Below, one piece after another: positions 10,945-23,276 of a stretch of DNA of 64,000 nt. The notes beneath the pieces are model-generated. The model was not told the origin of the DNA. It searched no databases and worked only from the letters and a program-made list of their open reading frames with translations. Within the stretch, counting starts at the first letter, position 1. Each line of letters begins with the position of its first letter. Location of the stretch: NCBI GenBank assembly GCA_949775045.1, contig OX459109.1, positions 631,990 through 695,989 on the forward strand. Reading direction: 5' to 3'. A program made the position numbers and the translations under genes. This DNA comes from Metridium senile (Eukaryota > Cnidaria > Anthozoa > Actiniaria > Metridiidae).

Positions 10945-13900
10945 GTAAGTAAAAATAAAATAAAATAAATATAACAGACTCAGTCTGAAGATAGTCACAG
11001 ATTTTAAATATTAAAGATGATTTTATTTTGAATTTGAAATGCGTTCGGTGTTATAAGTGAAACACAGATACATATATACCTTACGGTATCGAAATCAAAT
11101 TTTGTTCATTGATAACTTTTCCCGCTTCATTTTTATGCTTGCTTCCTCTCTATTAACTATGGTATCTCTCTTAGTCTAACTCTTTTACTCCGACGAAGAG
11201 CTAAAGCTCGAAACATCAAAAACTGAGTTTTTACGGTGTAACAAATTTCATTCTATTATCTATCATTTATTACTTATGAATACTGATAAACTAACAAAAT
11301 GCTTTTATATAACAATTAATTGTACGAAATTTCCTAAAACATAAGTTTATAAGATATGTCTAGATATCAAGTTTGTGCAAATAGGTGAGATTTTAACAAT
11401 GAGTCTTGAAGTGTTTTTTTTTAACAGTTTGTATAATCTGGTATAGTTATTATAGGTACGTATCGCCTCGTAAAGCGTCAATACCAATATAGTATAAATA
11501 TCATTATTACTGCTATTTAATTTGTAAAAAAAATATTTTAGGAAACGAAAGCATGCTCCTAAACCCTCAATTTATCTCAGTATATTTAATAAATTTAACT
11601 GAATGTATTTATTGTATTTTTTACTGAAAAGATAGATATTTCATGAGTAAATCCTCAAAAAACGGGATGGCGCCACCTTAAGACTTACAGACATCTCGAA
11701 AAAAGCTAATATACTGAAGCTTTTACAATAGCGTTAGCTTAATTAATAGATCGTACTTCTCCATGCATATATAGTAATTTGAATGAGTGACTATATTTCA
11801 TACTGCTTTCAGTCCACAATGTAATTCAGGCTAATTTCATTAAGTGAACTAAATAACCCTTTATTCGAGTACATGTTTCTCAAGAGCGTGTTGAAATATT
11901 ATCTCGTTGAAAAAGTTGTAAATCGTAAGATTTCTCAAGTAATGATCGGAATAGATGTTGAAGGGCGTCTGAGAATGTAAAAGACCAATAGGAATCTAAA
12001 AGGGGACAAATTAGCCATAGAGTTCTTTGTATTGCAGAGTATTGTTTTGTTCTAAATTATTTGTTATCGCATATTGTTTTAAAGTTATAACATCTAATTA
12101 AATGCCTTTGAAAACCAAGATATACATTTGTAAATTGTTAAAATAAGCAAAACAATCAATGAAATTTGTAACACTGTAAAACTGAAATGTTGACTTAACA
12201 GTTAAGTCAACATTTTTTACGGTGTTACAAATTTCATTCTATTACCTATCGTTTATATCAAACACCGACGCAGCCTATACTAGTTTACTCGCTAGTTTCT
12301 ATTTCTATTTTTTACGGTGTTACAAATTTCATTCTATTACCGATCGTTTATATCAAACACCGACGCAGCCTATACTAGTTTACTCGCTAGTTTCTATTTC
12401 TATTTTTTACGGTGTTACAAATTTCATTCTATTACCTATCGTTTATATCAAACACCGACGCAGCCTATACTAGTTTACTCGCTAGTTTCTCAGATTTATA
12501 AAACAATAAATAAATAACAAGAAGTGAAAAAATGATATAATTTTTCGTGCTCAGAATTTGTTTCCTTTCAGATCCCTGGCGTGTCAACCAGTTAGGTGGG
12601 CGCTACGTCAACGGAAAACCTCTTCCTTTCGAAATACGCATGCAAATACTCTACTGCGCAAGAAACGGAGTTCGCCCTTGCGACATAAGCAGACAGATGA
12701 AGATTACACACGGCTGTATCAGCAAGCTCTTAGCAAAGTTCAAACGAACTGGTTCCATGGCGCCTGGCTCTGTCATCCCTGTAAAGCAAGCTTTCTTAGA
12801 GCTGAAGAGAAACTCTGAAAACGACAACGAAACTACCGATAATCTATCGTCAAGTTTTCAATCGACTTCTTGCGAAGTAAAAGAAAGTGAAAATAGAGAC
12901 GCTTTTTCAGTGGAAGGCAAACACGACAGCGAAGTTTCAAGCAGCAATCACAGACTTACGAGCGAGATATCTCATTCTGTAGAAGGAAGGAAAGGAGAGT
13001 TTCAACACAAGCCTTATAACCACTCAATAGATGAAATATTATGTACCTCAAACAACGGTGAGAGAAGTCAAACCGCCACGTCGACAGAACGAGTGATGGA
13101 GATATCAAACATTGGTAGGAATGATGAAATCACAATTAATTATACAACTGGGATATTTATGGATAAAATAAAATTGCGTTAAGAGCGTCTAAACGTTTTT
13201 ATTACATCTTTCAATATCACACTTGGTAGAAAATTAAAAAGAGCTGCATATATAGTAGAAAGCAAGTGGCATTTTGAATAAAAACGTATCGACAAAATTT
13301 AGTGTCTATATAGACCAGTTTCATGAGATCTAGCACCGCTGTACTATTTGACAAGAGGCGAATTTGTACAGGGATAGCCTCAATTCAGAGTAAATTCAAT
13401 TCATTTGAGTTTTCTGCTGTTAAGCATTTTTTCATGCTTTGCTTTGCTTGGAATTTGTGAATATTTTGACAACAAATTGCCTGTGCAAATGCGCCTTCTG
13501 TCAAATAGTACAGCGGTGATAGATAACATGAAACCGGAGATAATTTAACTCAATAACTTGCCTAATATCACATCTATAAAAAATACTCGATTCCGATTGG
13601 CTGACGAACTGTGAATTTTTTTTAATACCGTGCAATTAATTAATTGCACACATCCGGGAACTTTTGTGCTTTCAAATTGATTCATTGCCCTGCACTTTTA
13701 TTCTCAGAAACTCGTATTTTTTATAAATGTGATATTAAAAGGAAATTACACCGTTCGAGAAGAATCAATGAAAAATACCGCGCGTATTTGATACACGCGC
13801 GTAGCATTTGAAATTCGCGCCTTTTTGCTGTCACGTGATACGAAACCGGAAGTATCACCGCATGTATTTTATCGTCTTTTTAAAGTCTTCTATTACATTT

Positions 13901-14642
13901 GTAGATACTCCAGACCCCAATACATCTTTATCTGATGGTGACAATCGATTGGAGTCGACCGCGATCATACCTCGTAAAACCAGCCAGCGGACTCACTTCT
14001 CAAGAGAGCAGCTTAAGATTTTAAATGAGCAGTTTATGGTTAACCAGTACCCAGGTCTGGCCGAGCGACAGAAACTCGCAATACACTTGGACGTCAAGGA
14101 AAATAAAATACGGGTAATGAATATGCGTTTTTTGATCTACCTATAATTCCTTTCCGTCTTAGAATGACCTATTGCCTTGGACAACCTTTTTGAAATAGAT
14201 GTATCCCTATAATTCCTTTCCGTCTTGAAATAACCTATCACCTTGGACAACCTTTTTGAAATAGGTGTATGTCCATAATTCCTTTCCATCTTGAAAGGAC
14301 CTATCGCCTTGGACAACCTTTTTGAAATAGGTGTATGCCCATAATTCCTTTCCGTCTTTGAATAACCTATCGCCTTGGACAACCTTTTTGAAATAGGTGT
14401 ACGTATGCCCATAATTCCTCTCCGTCTTCTAATGACCTATCAAAACCTTTTTGAAAACGCTGTACAATTTATATCTGTTTGTCTTTTGGTAGATTTGGTT
14501 TTCGAATAGAAGAGCCAAGTGCAGACAGACAACAAGAGATATGCAGGACAACACCGTTCACCGGCATGAGAGAAGCGACCAAGTCAATGGATTATGTAAT
14601 AACTACCCGTGTACGTATTGTCGCTGCTTTATGCTACAGTAG
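10890..14642 (+). CDS. Pax-B: homeodomain factor with PAI-only paired domain
   Basis: Nuclear transcription factor. Exons: 10890-10944 (predicted), 12572-13057, 13905-14113, 14493-14642; 299 aa. The PAI subdomain (about residues 21-84) is well kept, with VNQLGGRYVNGKPL and VRPCDISRQMKITHGCISK. The frame then runs into an 84-residue polar linker with no RED subdomain. It reaches an octapeptide HSIDEILC (169-176), close to the classical Pax HSIDGIL form. The homeodomain (205-264) is intact, with IWFSNRRAKCR and Ser50. The tail ends in a Cys-rich stretch (CNNYPCTYCRC). No RED-like exon is seen in the intron 13058-13904. A cryptic donor (gtaaag at 12780) could shorten the exon but would remove the octapeptide. 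It is closest to Pax-A. Rep-A copies and a MITE lie in its introns. Confidence 0.88.
11185..11265 (+). repeat. Rep-A fragment with CCGACGA hairpin motif
   Basis: Contains ctccgacgaagagctaaag followed by ctcgaaac, then tacggtgtaacaaatttcat. This joins the hairpin motif to the start of a Rep-A unit, showing that both belong to one element. Confidence 0.8.
11266..12157. other. Pax-B intron 1 sequence, no feature seen
   Basis: AT-rich, no array, inverted repeat or coding signal recognised. Confidence 0.5.
12158..12493 (+). repeat. Rep-A array, three units
   Basis: Three near-identical units of about 95 bp with ttacggtgttacaaatttc, ttatatcaaacaccgacgc and tagtttactcgctagtttc. An inverted arm (gaaatttgtaacactgta) at the left edge pairs with the first unit around aatgttgacttaac/gttaagtcaacatt. 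It ends about 80 bp before the Pax-B paired-domain exon. Confidence 0.93.
13315..13537. mobile_element. 223-bp MITE in Pax-B intron 2
   Basis: Terminal inverted repeats of about 57 bp share caccgctgtactatttgaca (right arm inverted). Ends read ccagtttcatg and catgaaaccgg. Both sides are flanked by aga, a possible 3-bp target duplication as in PIF/Harbinger elements. Non-coding. Confidence 0.75.
14137..14448 (-). repeat. Rep-C array, about 4.5 units, reverse orientation
   Basis: 66-bp units with ttggacaacctttttgaaat, aggtgtatg and ataattcctttccgtctt, in the intron that splits the Pax-B homeodomain. The array begins about 23 bp after the donor. A minus-strand open frame through the units is a repeat artefact. 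Confidence 0.92.
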
Positions 14643-14826
14643 AAAGAAAAAAGAATAACAAGAAGAAAAACGAAAACTAGAGAAAAAATACATAAAATTG
14701 CTAAACAACTTTTAATCGATTTTAGAAGATATTCATGTATAGGTAAAAATGATTAGAGTTCTAACGTATGATCAATGCGAATTAAAAATGAAAAGTAATG
14801 ATCAGAAACAAAAAATAAAGAAAGTT

Positions 14827-14832
14827 AATAAA
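14827..14832 (+). terminator. Possible poly(A) signal of Pax-B
   Basis: AATAAA 185 bp after the stop codon, with a second one at about 14840. Common by chance in AT-rich DNA. Confidence 0.35.
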
Positions 14833-14964
14833 ACAGTAATAAATGATAATCCAATCGAAAGTATATGAATACAATTTAGTACAAATAAACATGAAATCAA
14901 ATGAAAGTTAGCTAGTAATGGTTACTGAAATATAATATTTCATATATCCTTTTTACATTACATA

Positions 14965-17052
14965 CATCCTTTTGACTCCGACGACGAAGGGCTAAAGCTC
15001 GAAACGTCAGTAAAGTTAAGGTGGCTCGACTGAGTATTTTTGAAGGGCCACCGTCGCTGTTTGATCGCAAAGTACTTCGTGCGTAGAAAAATAATTTCAA
15101 ATTAATTTCCATAGCGAGTTCAGGCATAGACTGAAGTTTGTTCTGATGTTTCAAATATTGCAATCGGAACTAGCAATAATTTTTTATGATAGAAAAGTAG
15201 TTTTGACAAATACGACAATTTTAGGCGAAACAGAGTTTTCTATAAAACCGCATTGGTTGTTTCACAAACTTCAGATCAAGGTCTTCGTTGTTGCTGAAAA
15301 TAAAAGATTTATATGGAGGCATTTTTGAATAAAACGCTTTTAAACATTTACACAACAAATAAATTAAATTAATCAAGCATCCATTTCACTTGATCAAAAA
15401 CATCACTACAAAAGCTCAGAAAAAGTTGCTTTTGATCTCATTTGGTCAACAAATGTCTTAGTTATCCGTCTGGTGAACAGTAACGAAATCACTTCAGGAT
15501 ATTAGGACATACATGATTTTTCGTTTGGTGAGATATAACTGCGCTTTTTCTTCTTTTGTCTAATATTGCACACATTTTTACAAAATATTTCAAAACTTAA
15601 AATTTCCTTGATGAATTTTTTTCTTACCGCAGCATTGGCTTTTGGAAATAGTTACTCATCGAGCACTGCAGTTTTATGACCATTGATAGATTGGAAGATA
15701 TCGAAAATAATTTTCAAAATAGGTAAACTTTTCGACCGCTTACTCAAGGCTCGCATTGTTTTGGTTGTCCGAGACCGCTATTGTCTATATTTTTTACTCA
15801 AGTTGTGAATTCCGATATGCATTGTCACCTCACAAACAATACTTGACTACCGGTCGTTTGCCGAGCAGCTCCGAATGTGATCGATTGAATATTATATTAT
15901 AAAAGACAAAGGACGGTTACGATGGGTGCTTGTAACGCAATTCCAGCTGATATGCAGTACTTCGAATAACATGCCTCTAACTAAACTTGATAAAAAGCGA
16001 AAAATCACTGGGCAAAGATTCGAAGTACAGCATATCAGCTGGAATTGCGTTACCGTCCTTTGTCATTATAATATAATATTCAAACGATCACACTCGGAGC
16101 TGCTCGGCTATAAACGAACGGTAGTCAAGTGTTGTTTGTGAGGCCGGACAATGCATATCGGAATTCACAACTTGAGTAAAAAATATAGACAATAGCGATC
16201 TCGGACAACCAAAACAATGCGAGCCTTGAGTAAGCGGTCGAAAAGTTTACCTATTTTGAAAATTATTTTCGATATCTTCCAATCTATCAATGGTCATAAA
16301 ACTGCAGGGCTCGACGAGTAACTATTTCAAAAAGCCAATGCTGCGGTAAGAAAAAAATTCATCAAGGAAATTTTAAGTTTTGAAATATTTTGTAAAAATG
16401 TGTGCAATATTAGACAAAAGAAGAAAAAGCGCAGTTATATCTCACCAAACGAAAAATCATGTATGTCCCAATAGCCTGAAGTGATTTCGTTCATGTTCGC
16501 TAGACGGATAACTAAGACATTTGTTGACCAAATGAGACCAAAAGCAACTTTTTCTGAGCTTTTGTAGTGATGTTTTTGATCAAGTGAAATGGATGCTTGA
16601 TTAATTTAATTTATTTGTTGTGTAAATGTTTAAAAGCGTTTTATTCAAAAATGCCTCCATATAAATTTTTTATTTTCAGCAACAACGAAGACCTTGATCT
16701 GAAGTTTGTGAAACAACCAATGCGGTTTTATAGAAAACTCTATTTCGCCTAAAATTGTCGTATTTGTCAAAACTACTTTTCTATCATAAAAAATTATTGC
16801 TAGTTCCGATTGCAATATTTGAAACATCAGAACAAACTTCAGTCTATGCCTGAACTCGCTATGGAAATTAATTTGAAATTATTTTTCTACGCGCGACGTA
16901 CTTTGCGATCAAACAGCGACGGTGGCCCTTCAAAAATACTCAGTCGAGCCACCTTAAGTCAACATTTTTTTACGGTGTTACAAATTTCATTCTATAACCT
17001 ATCGTTTATATCAAACACCAACGCAGCCTATACTAGTTTACTCGCTAGTTTA
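14965..17052 (+). repeat. Rep-A copy interrupted by the 1.93-kb palindrome
   Basis: The left part (14965-15019) has cgacgaagggctaaagctcg and cgtcagtaaag ending at TTAA. The right part (16954-17052) resumes with TTAA, then gtcaacatt and tacggtgttacaaatttcat to the ctcgctagtt end. Copies at 56264 and 61107 show the uninterrupted join. Confidence 0.85.
15020..16953. mobile_element. 1,934-bp palindromic (foldback) element with TTAA target duplication
   Basis: Two arms, 15020-15966 and 16019-16953, are near-perfect reverse complements around a loop of about 52 nt. Termini read ggtggctcgactgag and ctcagtcgagccacc. TTAA lies directly outside each end (15016-15019 and 16954-16957). The Rep-A sequence interrupted here exists uninterrupted elsewhere with one TTAA, so insertion with TTAA duplication is directly supported. 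The TTAA target is known for piggyBac and Kolobok superfamilies. No transposase frame is present, so it is non-autonomous. Arm mismatches include an 18-nt insertion near 15918. Confidence 0.93.
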
Positions 17053-17054
17053 AA

Positions 17055-17607
17055 TTAACTTTACTATAATTTACAAAGTATTATGTCTTTAATATATTTA
17101 AATATAAACAACCGCATTACATATCAATCTATTAAACCATTATATCTATTTGATTCATTCATTGACATAAAGCGTGTCTAAACACATCTCTAAATGCTGT
17201 CTGTGACCAAGTCACGGTCAACTACCTCATGTCTGAATTGAAATACTGTCAACTCTTTACGCCGCTTTACGCGATTCCAGCCTCAGAAAGCATTATTATA
17301 GATATTTATATACACATTAGGAAATAAGCATGAATTAGTGACAATTTCTAACGCAGAAAAGGGAAATTTCAATTAAGTATTTTCCGTTCGTGCGCGCAGT
17401 GGTGCATTACTATTTCAGTGAAGCAATATCTCAAGTGCCTCTTTATCTCGTATGGAATGTGTTTATGTTATCAGAATTATAATATGCAGTATCATTGAAA
17501 TATGAACAAATAGATTATTTTAGTGTATTTAATACTGTGAAATTCCAATTTAATTCTGTACACCCTTTTTCACTATAATTAACACATTTTGTTTTTAAAA
17601 TTGTCAA
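17055..17607. other. Intergenic, no feature seen
   Basis: AT-rich sequence between the palindromic element and the MITE at 17608. Confidence 0.5.
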
Positions 17608-17727
17608 TTAACCCGTGAAATAAAGCGTATTAGTTAATGATGTGATAGTCAAATAACAACAAAAGAACACACAGGAATTAATTAAGGTGCGTTAAAGAGT
17701 GATACACTAAAAAGTGTTTCACGGGAA
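17608..17727. mobile_element. About 120-bp MITE, second copy of the 8077 family
   Basis: Starts ttaacccgtgaaataaag and ends aagtgtttcacggg. The interior is the reverse complement of the copy at 8077-8207 (shared tgatagtcaaat and ggtgcgttaaagag). Confidence 0.7.
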
Positions 17728-18650
17728 AACATGCAGCTCTAACAGGTTCAGATTATGAAAACCCCTCTAATCTGACTATATCGCACTCTAATTTAATAGT
17801 ACACTGACAAACAGCTTATCTGAGAGATGCAATAAATAGCCATTACTGATTTTTTACAGAAAATTTGACAACTAAGCGCTTGACTAATCGACTGGAATTC
17901 CACTAAAATATAGGATCCATTTGATCTGTGATTTTTAGACCTCTGGTGGCACATCTTAGACAAAAATCCTAATTAAGTACTCGCCCCTCTCCCCCTGGGA
18001 TATCTTTGTGTATTTTTTTAAAACCATTACTTCTCGTGTATCGTAGCCTGATTTTCAGACGGGTCTGTGTCCTACGCTACGTGTATCGGGGACCTTCCTT
18101 AGTGTTCACTCACACTCACAGTGCCGCGTCCCTACATTTACTGTACCCGACTCCGCGCATATTGATGAGGAAACTGGAGCTGTACATGTACGCCAGTAGT
18201 AAGAGAGAGAACAAAACATCTTTACCTGCCTCTTACCTTGGGTGCCAGAGGTTTGAGGATTGTTAATTATTTTTTTAAACGTTTAAATATAGTTACCCAA
18301 AATTCCTACCGGTCTTAAAAATCCCTATCGTCTTGAACAACCGTTATGGAAATTGCTGTATGTTTTATCGCTTTCGAAAGCCATTCAGTCGTGTGGACAA
18401 TACAAAAAGAAAACGGGTGGTCACGCGACTTTGCCTGGAGGAAACTGATTTACCCTGTCTAACCTACCTCTCACCTGATTGGCTAAAATGGAGTCCGATA
18501 TCGCTTTTTTTACGCTAGCAAATCGATTAGCGCTATGCAACGTCACGAATCAAAGACAACAAAGGGAGCAAGTGTGCCGTTAAATAAACTGTATGACATT
18601 CTTGGTGATTCGTTGAAGCTCTTGGAGCAAACACTGCCTCTACAGCTAAT
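17728..18650. other. Upstream region of Pax-C
   Basis: Contains a relatively GC-rich block (about 17930-18270) with a repeated cgtgtatcg motif and a degenerate Rep-C fragment near 18295-18350. An inverted CCAAT box (attggct, about 18478) lies about 170 bp before the predicted ATG. An 86-codon frame at 18006 has no recognisable similarity. Confidence 0.4.
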
Positions 18651-18675
18651 ATGGATGGAACCTTTTCTTTCACAG
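18651..18675 (+). CDS. Predicted first coding exon of Pax-C
   Basis: ATG at 18651 opens MDGTFSFT plus a lone G, then donor gtaatt. The phase-1 end joins exon 20390 to give [11 protein letters not shown]. At 25 nt it has the same size and phase as the first exon of Pax-D (METFLQFQ), its sister gene. An acceptor-like ctctacag lies five bases before the ATG. Confidence 0.62.
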
Positions 18676-21600
18676 GTAATTAGGATAAAAAAAACGAATA
18701 TTGTAACTTTAGACAATGTTATAGCTGTCATCTTTTATACTCATTGTTGCAGTTTACTTGGAACAATGCATTTATTATCCTTAGATTTCTTGATTAATAT
18801 AATAGTCAGTTGTTCTTTGTAGTAAACTTTTGAATCACTTTTGTAAACTTTAATTCACTGACAAAAATTTCTATTTAGTTAACTTTTTGATGGATGACGC
18901 AAGGAATAATTAGTTTTGAGTCCACTTTAAACTATCAACTTCTGAACAATTTTACACAAGCAAATGAAAACCGCTTTAATTATATTTATCCGCATTTGAA
19001 TATTGATATTTTAATTCAAACTTAACATAGTGTGAGCTAAAATGTGGAACAAATTTGTAGAATGGCTTTCTCGCCCTTATCAGTCAAATAAAGTTTGTCT
19101 GTGTGTTTTCTATTTGACAAATAGGAGTCCGTTGAAGTTGTTGTTTACAACTCTCGATAATTCAAAGCGGTTTGTCTATTATTCTACAATGTAACCGTAT
19201 TAATTCAATGAATCGATTATTTAATCTGAGTGTAAGTGTTTGAAACTTTGTTAATACGATTAGAGCTTTGCAACTTGAACATTAGCAACTGGTTGTTATT
19301 TTGAGTTAAGTTAGTTTTGAGTTTGGTGATGAAGTTTTCCGGGTAGATCGAGCGAAGCAAATGGAGTCGAAACGCTGCACTTTGCAAAACATTGCTCTTG
19401 CTGTGATTGTACGATAAAATAGTTATTCTTTTGTTCAAATAGGATATGTAAACATTAAACAAACAAACCCCAGTCGAAATTCTAGCAACTTTTAAGTTGA
19501 AAAAAGAAGAAAAAGCTATGTAACTTAATATGTGAACAAACATAACTTTTTTTTTTTTTTAGTTAGTGCTATTTTGAAAATGATAATTTTAAATTCTTTC
19601 CTTGAATAGTTTAATATTTGAAAGTTGATATTTTTAATGCATTTAAGGATTAGCTAGGGCCTTTTTGCCGTTCGATATGTATTAAAATTAAAATTGGGAA
19701 GTACTTTCTAGCGTTTTTTTAGTCGCTCTGAAGAGCTCGCACTAAACTTCCCATGAAACAAATAACATTAATTTGTCCAGAGAAGCGCTGGTTAAACGAT
19801 AGAAAAACATAGGATTAGGATTGCTTGCACTTAACCGCATAAAACAAATAGTAATAATTAGAAATAACTAGCGCTAATTACTCAATGAGCAAGAGATTTA
19901 ATACGATTTTGTTAGGTAATAATTTAATGCACGGGTATTGTTTGCAATTATTATTACCCTGATTATCTATGCATAAATATATTCTGGTTAAAGTAGCTTT
20001 GAAGAACTTTGAAAATGCCACATTTATGATCGTAATATGTGTGTTATAATAAACAATATTCATTGATCGCTATCAAGGCGCACACTGCAGCCATACGGCT
20101 TACAAATATGAAGAATTAATATGCTAGCTTCATGTAATTTGGTTGTATATTTATGTATTTTTACGTTGTATAAATGCGCTTTTTAATGAACTATATGTGC
20201 GAATCACTTTGAAAAGCAAACACTGCAGCTACGCAGCTTATAATCATGAATGGAAGATATAATATGTGATGCAATGTGTTGTTTATATTTCCCATCGTCT
20301 AAATGCGTATCAAAAGCAGTGAGTATACATATATTATTATGTTATCAAAAGCAGTAAGCATAACTACATATATAATGTTTGTAATGCAGGGCAAGGTAGA
20401 GTCAATCAACTTGGAGGGGTTTTCATTAACGGTAGGCCCCTGCCAAAGATGTTACGTCTCCGAATAATCGAGCTAGCGCAAAGTGGAGTACGTCCTTCCG
20501 ACATCAGCCGTCAGCTACGAGTATCACACGGCTGTGTGAGTAAAATCCTATGCCGCTACCAAGAAACAGGATCGATAGAACCGGGAACTATTATTAATTC
20601 TAAAACCCCCAGGGATATGACTCCAGCGATTGAACGCAAAATTGACGAATACTGCAAAGACAACCCGGGCGTCTTCTCTTGTGAGGTGCGCGAGAGACTC
20701 ATTCGCGATAACATCTGTGATCGTCTAACAGTGCCTTCTCTTGGGGATATCAGCCATGTGTTAAAGTCTAGGATTGCAAAAGAGAATGATGGAAAACCTA
20801 AAGACGAGAAGAAAAGATCCTCCACGTCGTCTGCAATGACATCGGCGTCCTCAAGCAGTGAGGATGAGAAGGAAGAGAAAGAAGAAGAACGAAAAGAAAA
20901 ACCGCGAAGGTCTTCTTCGTTTGAGGGATCCTACTCGATTTACAACATCTTGAAGAGTCAAACTAATGACAAGGAGGAAGAGAAGAATGAGGAGAATGAG
21001 GAAGATGAGTATGTCAAGATCAAAGTTGAAGGTAAGACTTGTCTCAAATCGACGAAGTATTTTTATGTCAAAATTTAAAAAAAACCTCTTTATGTATTGC
21101 TTGTAATATATTTTTTATAGTTTCATATCAAATATCAAAAGTTTACTAAAATTCAACTTCATTCTGTCGATTAAGTGTTTTTGGGGTTCACTCAAAAGCA
21201 TTCTTAAAATTCAACCTGCTTTAGATATGTTTTCACATACATTATATAGTCACATTTGGGTCCTTTTAACCAAATTGTAATTCATGATCAAGTGTTCTTT
21301 TCGTTCTTTTCGGTTGTTGATCAAGTGTTCTTTTCAATGCAGTTTATATTTTTGACAACGAAGCACATTCTGTCAAAACAGGAAAAAATTCCAAAATATA
21401 GTCACCAAGCTACAAGCCGGAAGTTCATACAAACTGCCTAAATCAACTAGTTACCAACTTATTCTGATTTATTTAACACCAAAAGAGTAAAAGAAAGAAA
21501 AAACAAAAACAAAATTAAAAAATAATAAATAAATAAATAAAAATACAGCTTCATGCATTTTTTACGAAAAAGAGGTTCGTCGACTGGACAATGATAAATA

Positions 21601-23200
21601 ACAATCATGTTTTAAAATGTACGCTGTTTCTCAGACTAATTCCCTTCATTTTTCTCAATAACTTTTGTTTTGTAAAAAACGAATGGATTTAGAAAATACT
21701 ATAAATAAAGTTGCGGCCAAACAAAGGACCGCCACTCTCAAGAGCTTCCTTTTAAAACTTCGTTCATCCATAAAATCTTGTGACTCTGTTAATTACATAC
21801 ATTAATGAGAAAAATGTACACCCCTTTTAATTCAGAAATAATCCAAATATCGTAAACAAAAAATGTACGAGAACTAGTGGTTTAACTAGTGTGAACTGCG
21901 TCAATGTTTCTAAGGCCTAGGTTATACGTCGAATCTCACTTGTGCCAAATACAATTACAACAAAAAAGATCGCCTAGTTATCTATTGTTTGAATTGTATT
22001 CGGCACAAGTGAGATTCGACGTATAACCTAGGCCTAAGGAAACAATTGGAGTAAAAATGTACGATAACTAGCGGTGGAAGTTTCTAAGGAAACAGTTGGA
22101 GTAAAAATGTACGATAACTAGCGGTTAAACTAGTGTGGACTGCTGTTTCTCAGGCCTAGCTTAAACGTCGCATCTCACATGTGCCGAATCTGATGCAAAT
22201 TAGTTCAAACAATAGGGTTTTGCTCATTTGAAGTATAGTCTCATCGGCACATTTGAGAAGCGACGTCGAAATTAATTACGTTTGGGACGTTGTGTTTGCT
22301 AATTCAATTCAAATAAAAAATAATAGCAAGACGAAACTAACAAATTGATTTGTGCACAATAATTGCTGAGGGCGGCTTTTTCTTGTATAGACCTGTTTCT
22401 AGACGATCCCTAAGGCCAGACAACATTACATAACAACATCTTTAACTGCATCGATAAATGGAGCTGAGATGATTTGTTCAACATTTGTGCCATAATACAA
22501 TAAAAAGTAAAATAATTAATTAACATCGTGGAAAATATAATTTTAAAATGTATATACTCTAATAGTTGTTTACCAAATATCTGCGTTGATGACGTATAGC
22601 GTAGACCATGCAGGCGTGACGTCAATAACATAACTATGACGTCATTGGATTGTTTAAAAGCTTTTACGAGACGTATTGCATACACCTATCTACTTGGAAA
22701 ACAATAGGTGTATGCTTATAATTCCTTTCCTTCTTATAATGACCGTTTTAAACAATTTTGTCAGGCTAGATGTATGCCAATAATTTTGTCTTAGAATGGT
22801 CAGTTATATTCATTCAACGGGTGTATATCTATATTGGCCAAGTGTTTCATACAGGATGTGATTAGCGAACCTTAATTCAATCATAATTGGCAAAAATGTG
22901 GTACAGAGAATTGTATTTATATATAGATATCCTATATGGTATTGCTTCACATATTGATCTTTATACACTTGTTTAAATATCGTTGTCGCAGCCAAAACTA
23001 CAGTCCACACTCTGAAGCCTGCAAAGAATGTTGGTATTCCTTCCCTTTTTATCGATTCATTAATAGTATATTTTAGTTGTAAATGTTTGCATAAAACAAG
23101 TTGTTGCTTTGTTAGATGTTGAAATAAATATTTTTCAGCTTAAAAAGGTGGGGATATTTTTTAATTTTAAGTTGAGATATTAGACAAGCTGAATGAGCAC

Positions 23201-23276
<76 letters not shown>

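Noticed and set aside
14965..15015. Calling an active hammerhead ribozyme
   Set aside because: All readable copies have C in place of the catalytic U in the CUGANGA core, and stem III is not formed within one unit. Kept only as a hypothesis in the findings.
15146..16827. Mirrored 60-codon frames in the palindromic element
   Set aside because: The same frame appears in both arms because they are reverse complements. No transposase motif is visible.
18535..18822. 95-codon frame covering Pax-C exon 1
   Set aside because: The frame does not match the phase needed by the paired-domain exon. The overlapping ATG at 18651 in another frame does, and it resembles the sister genes.
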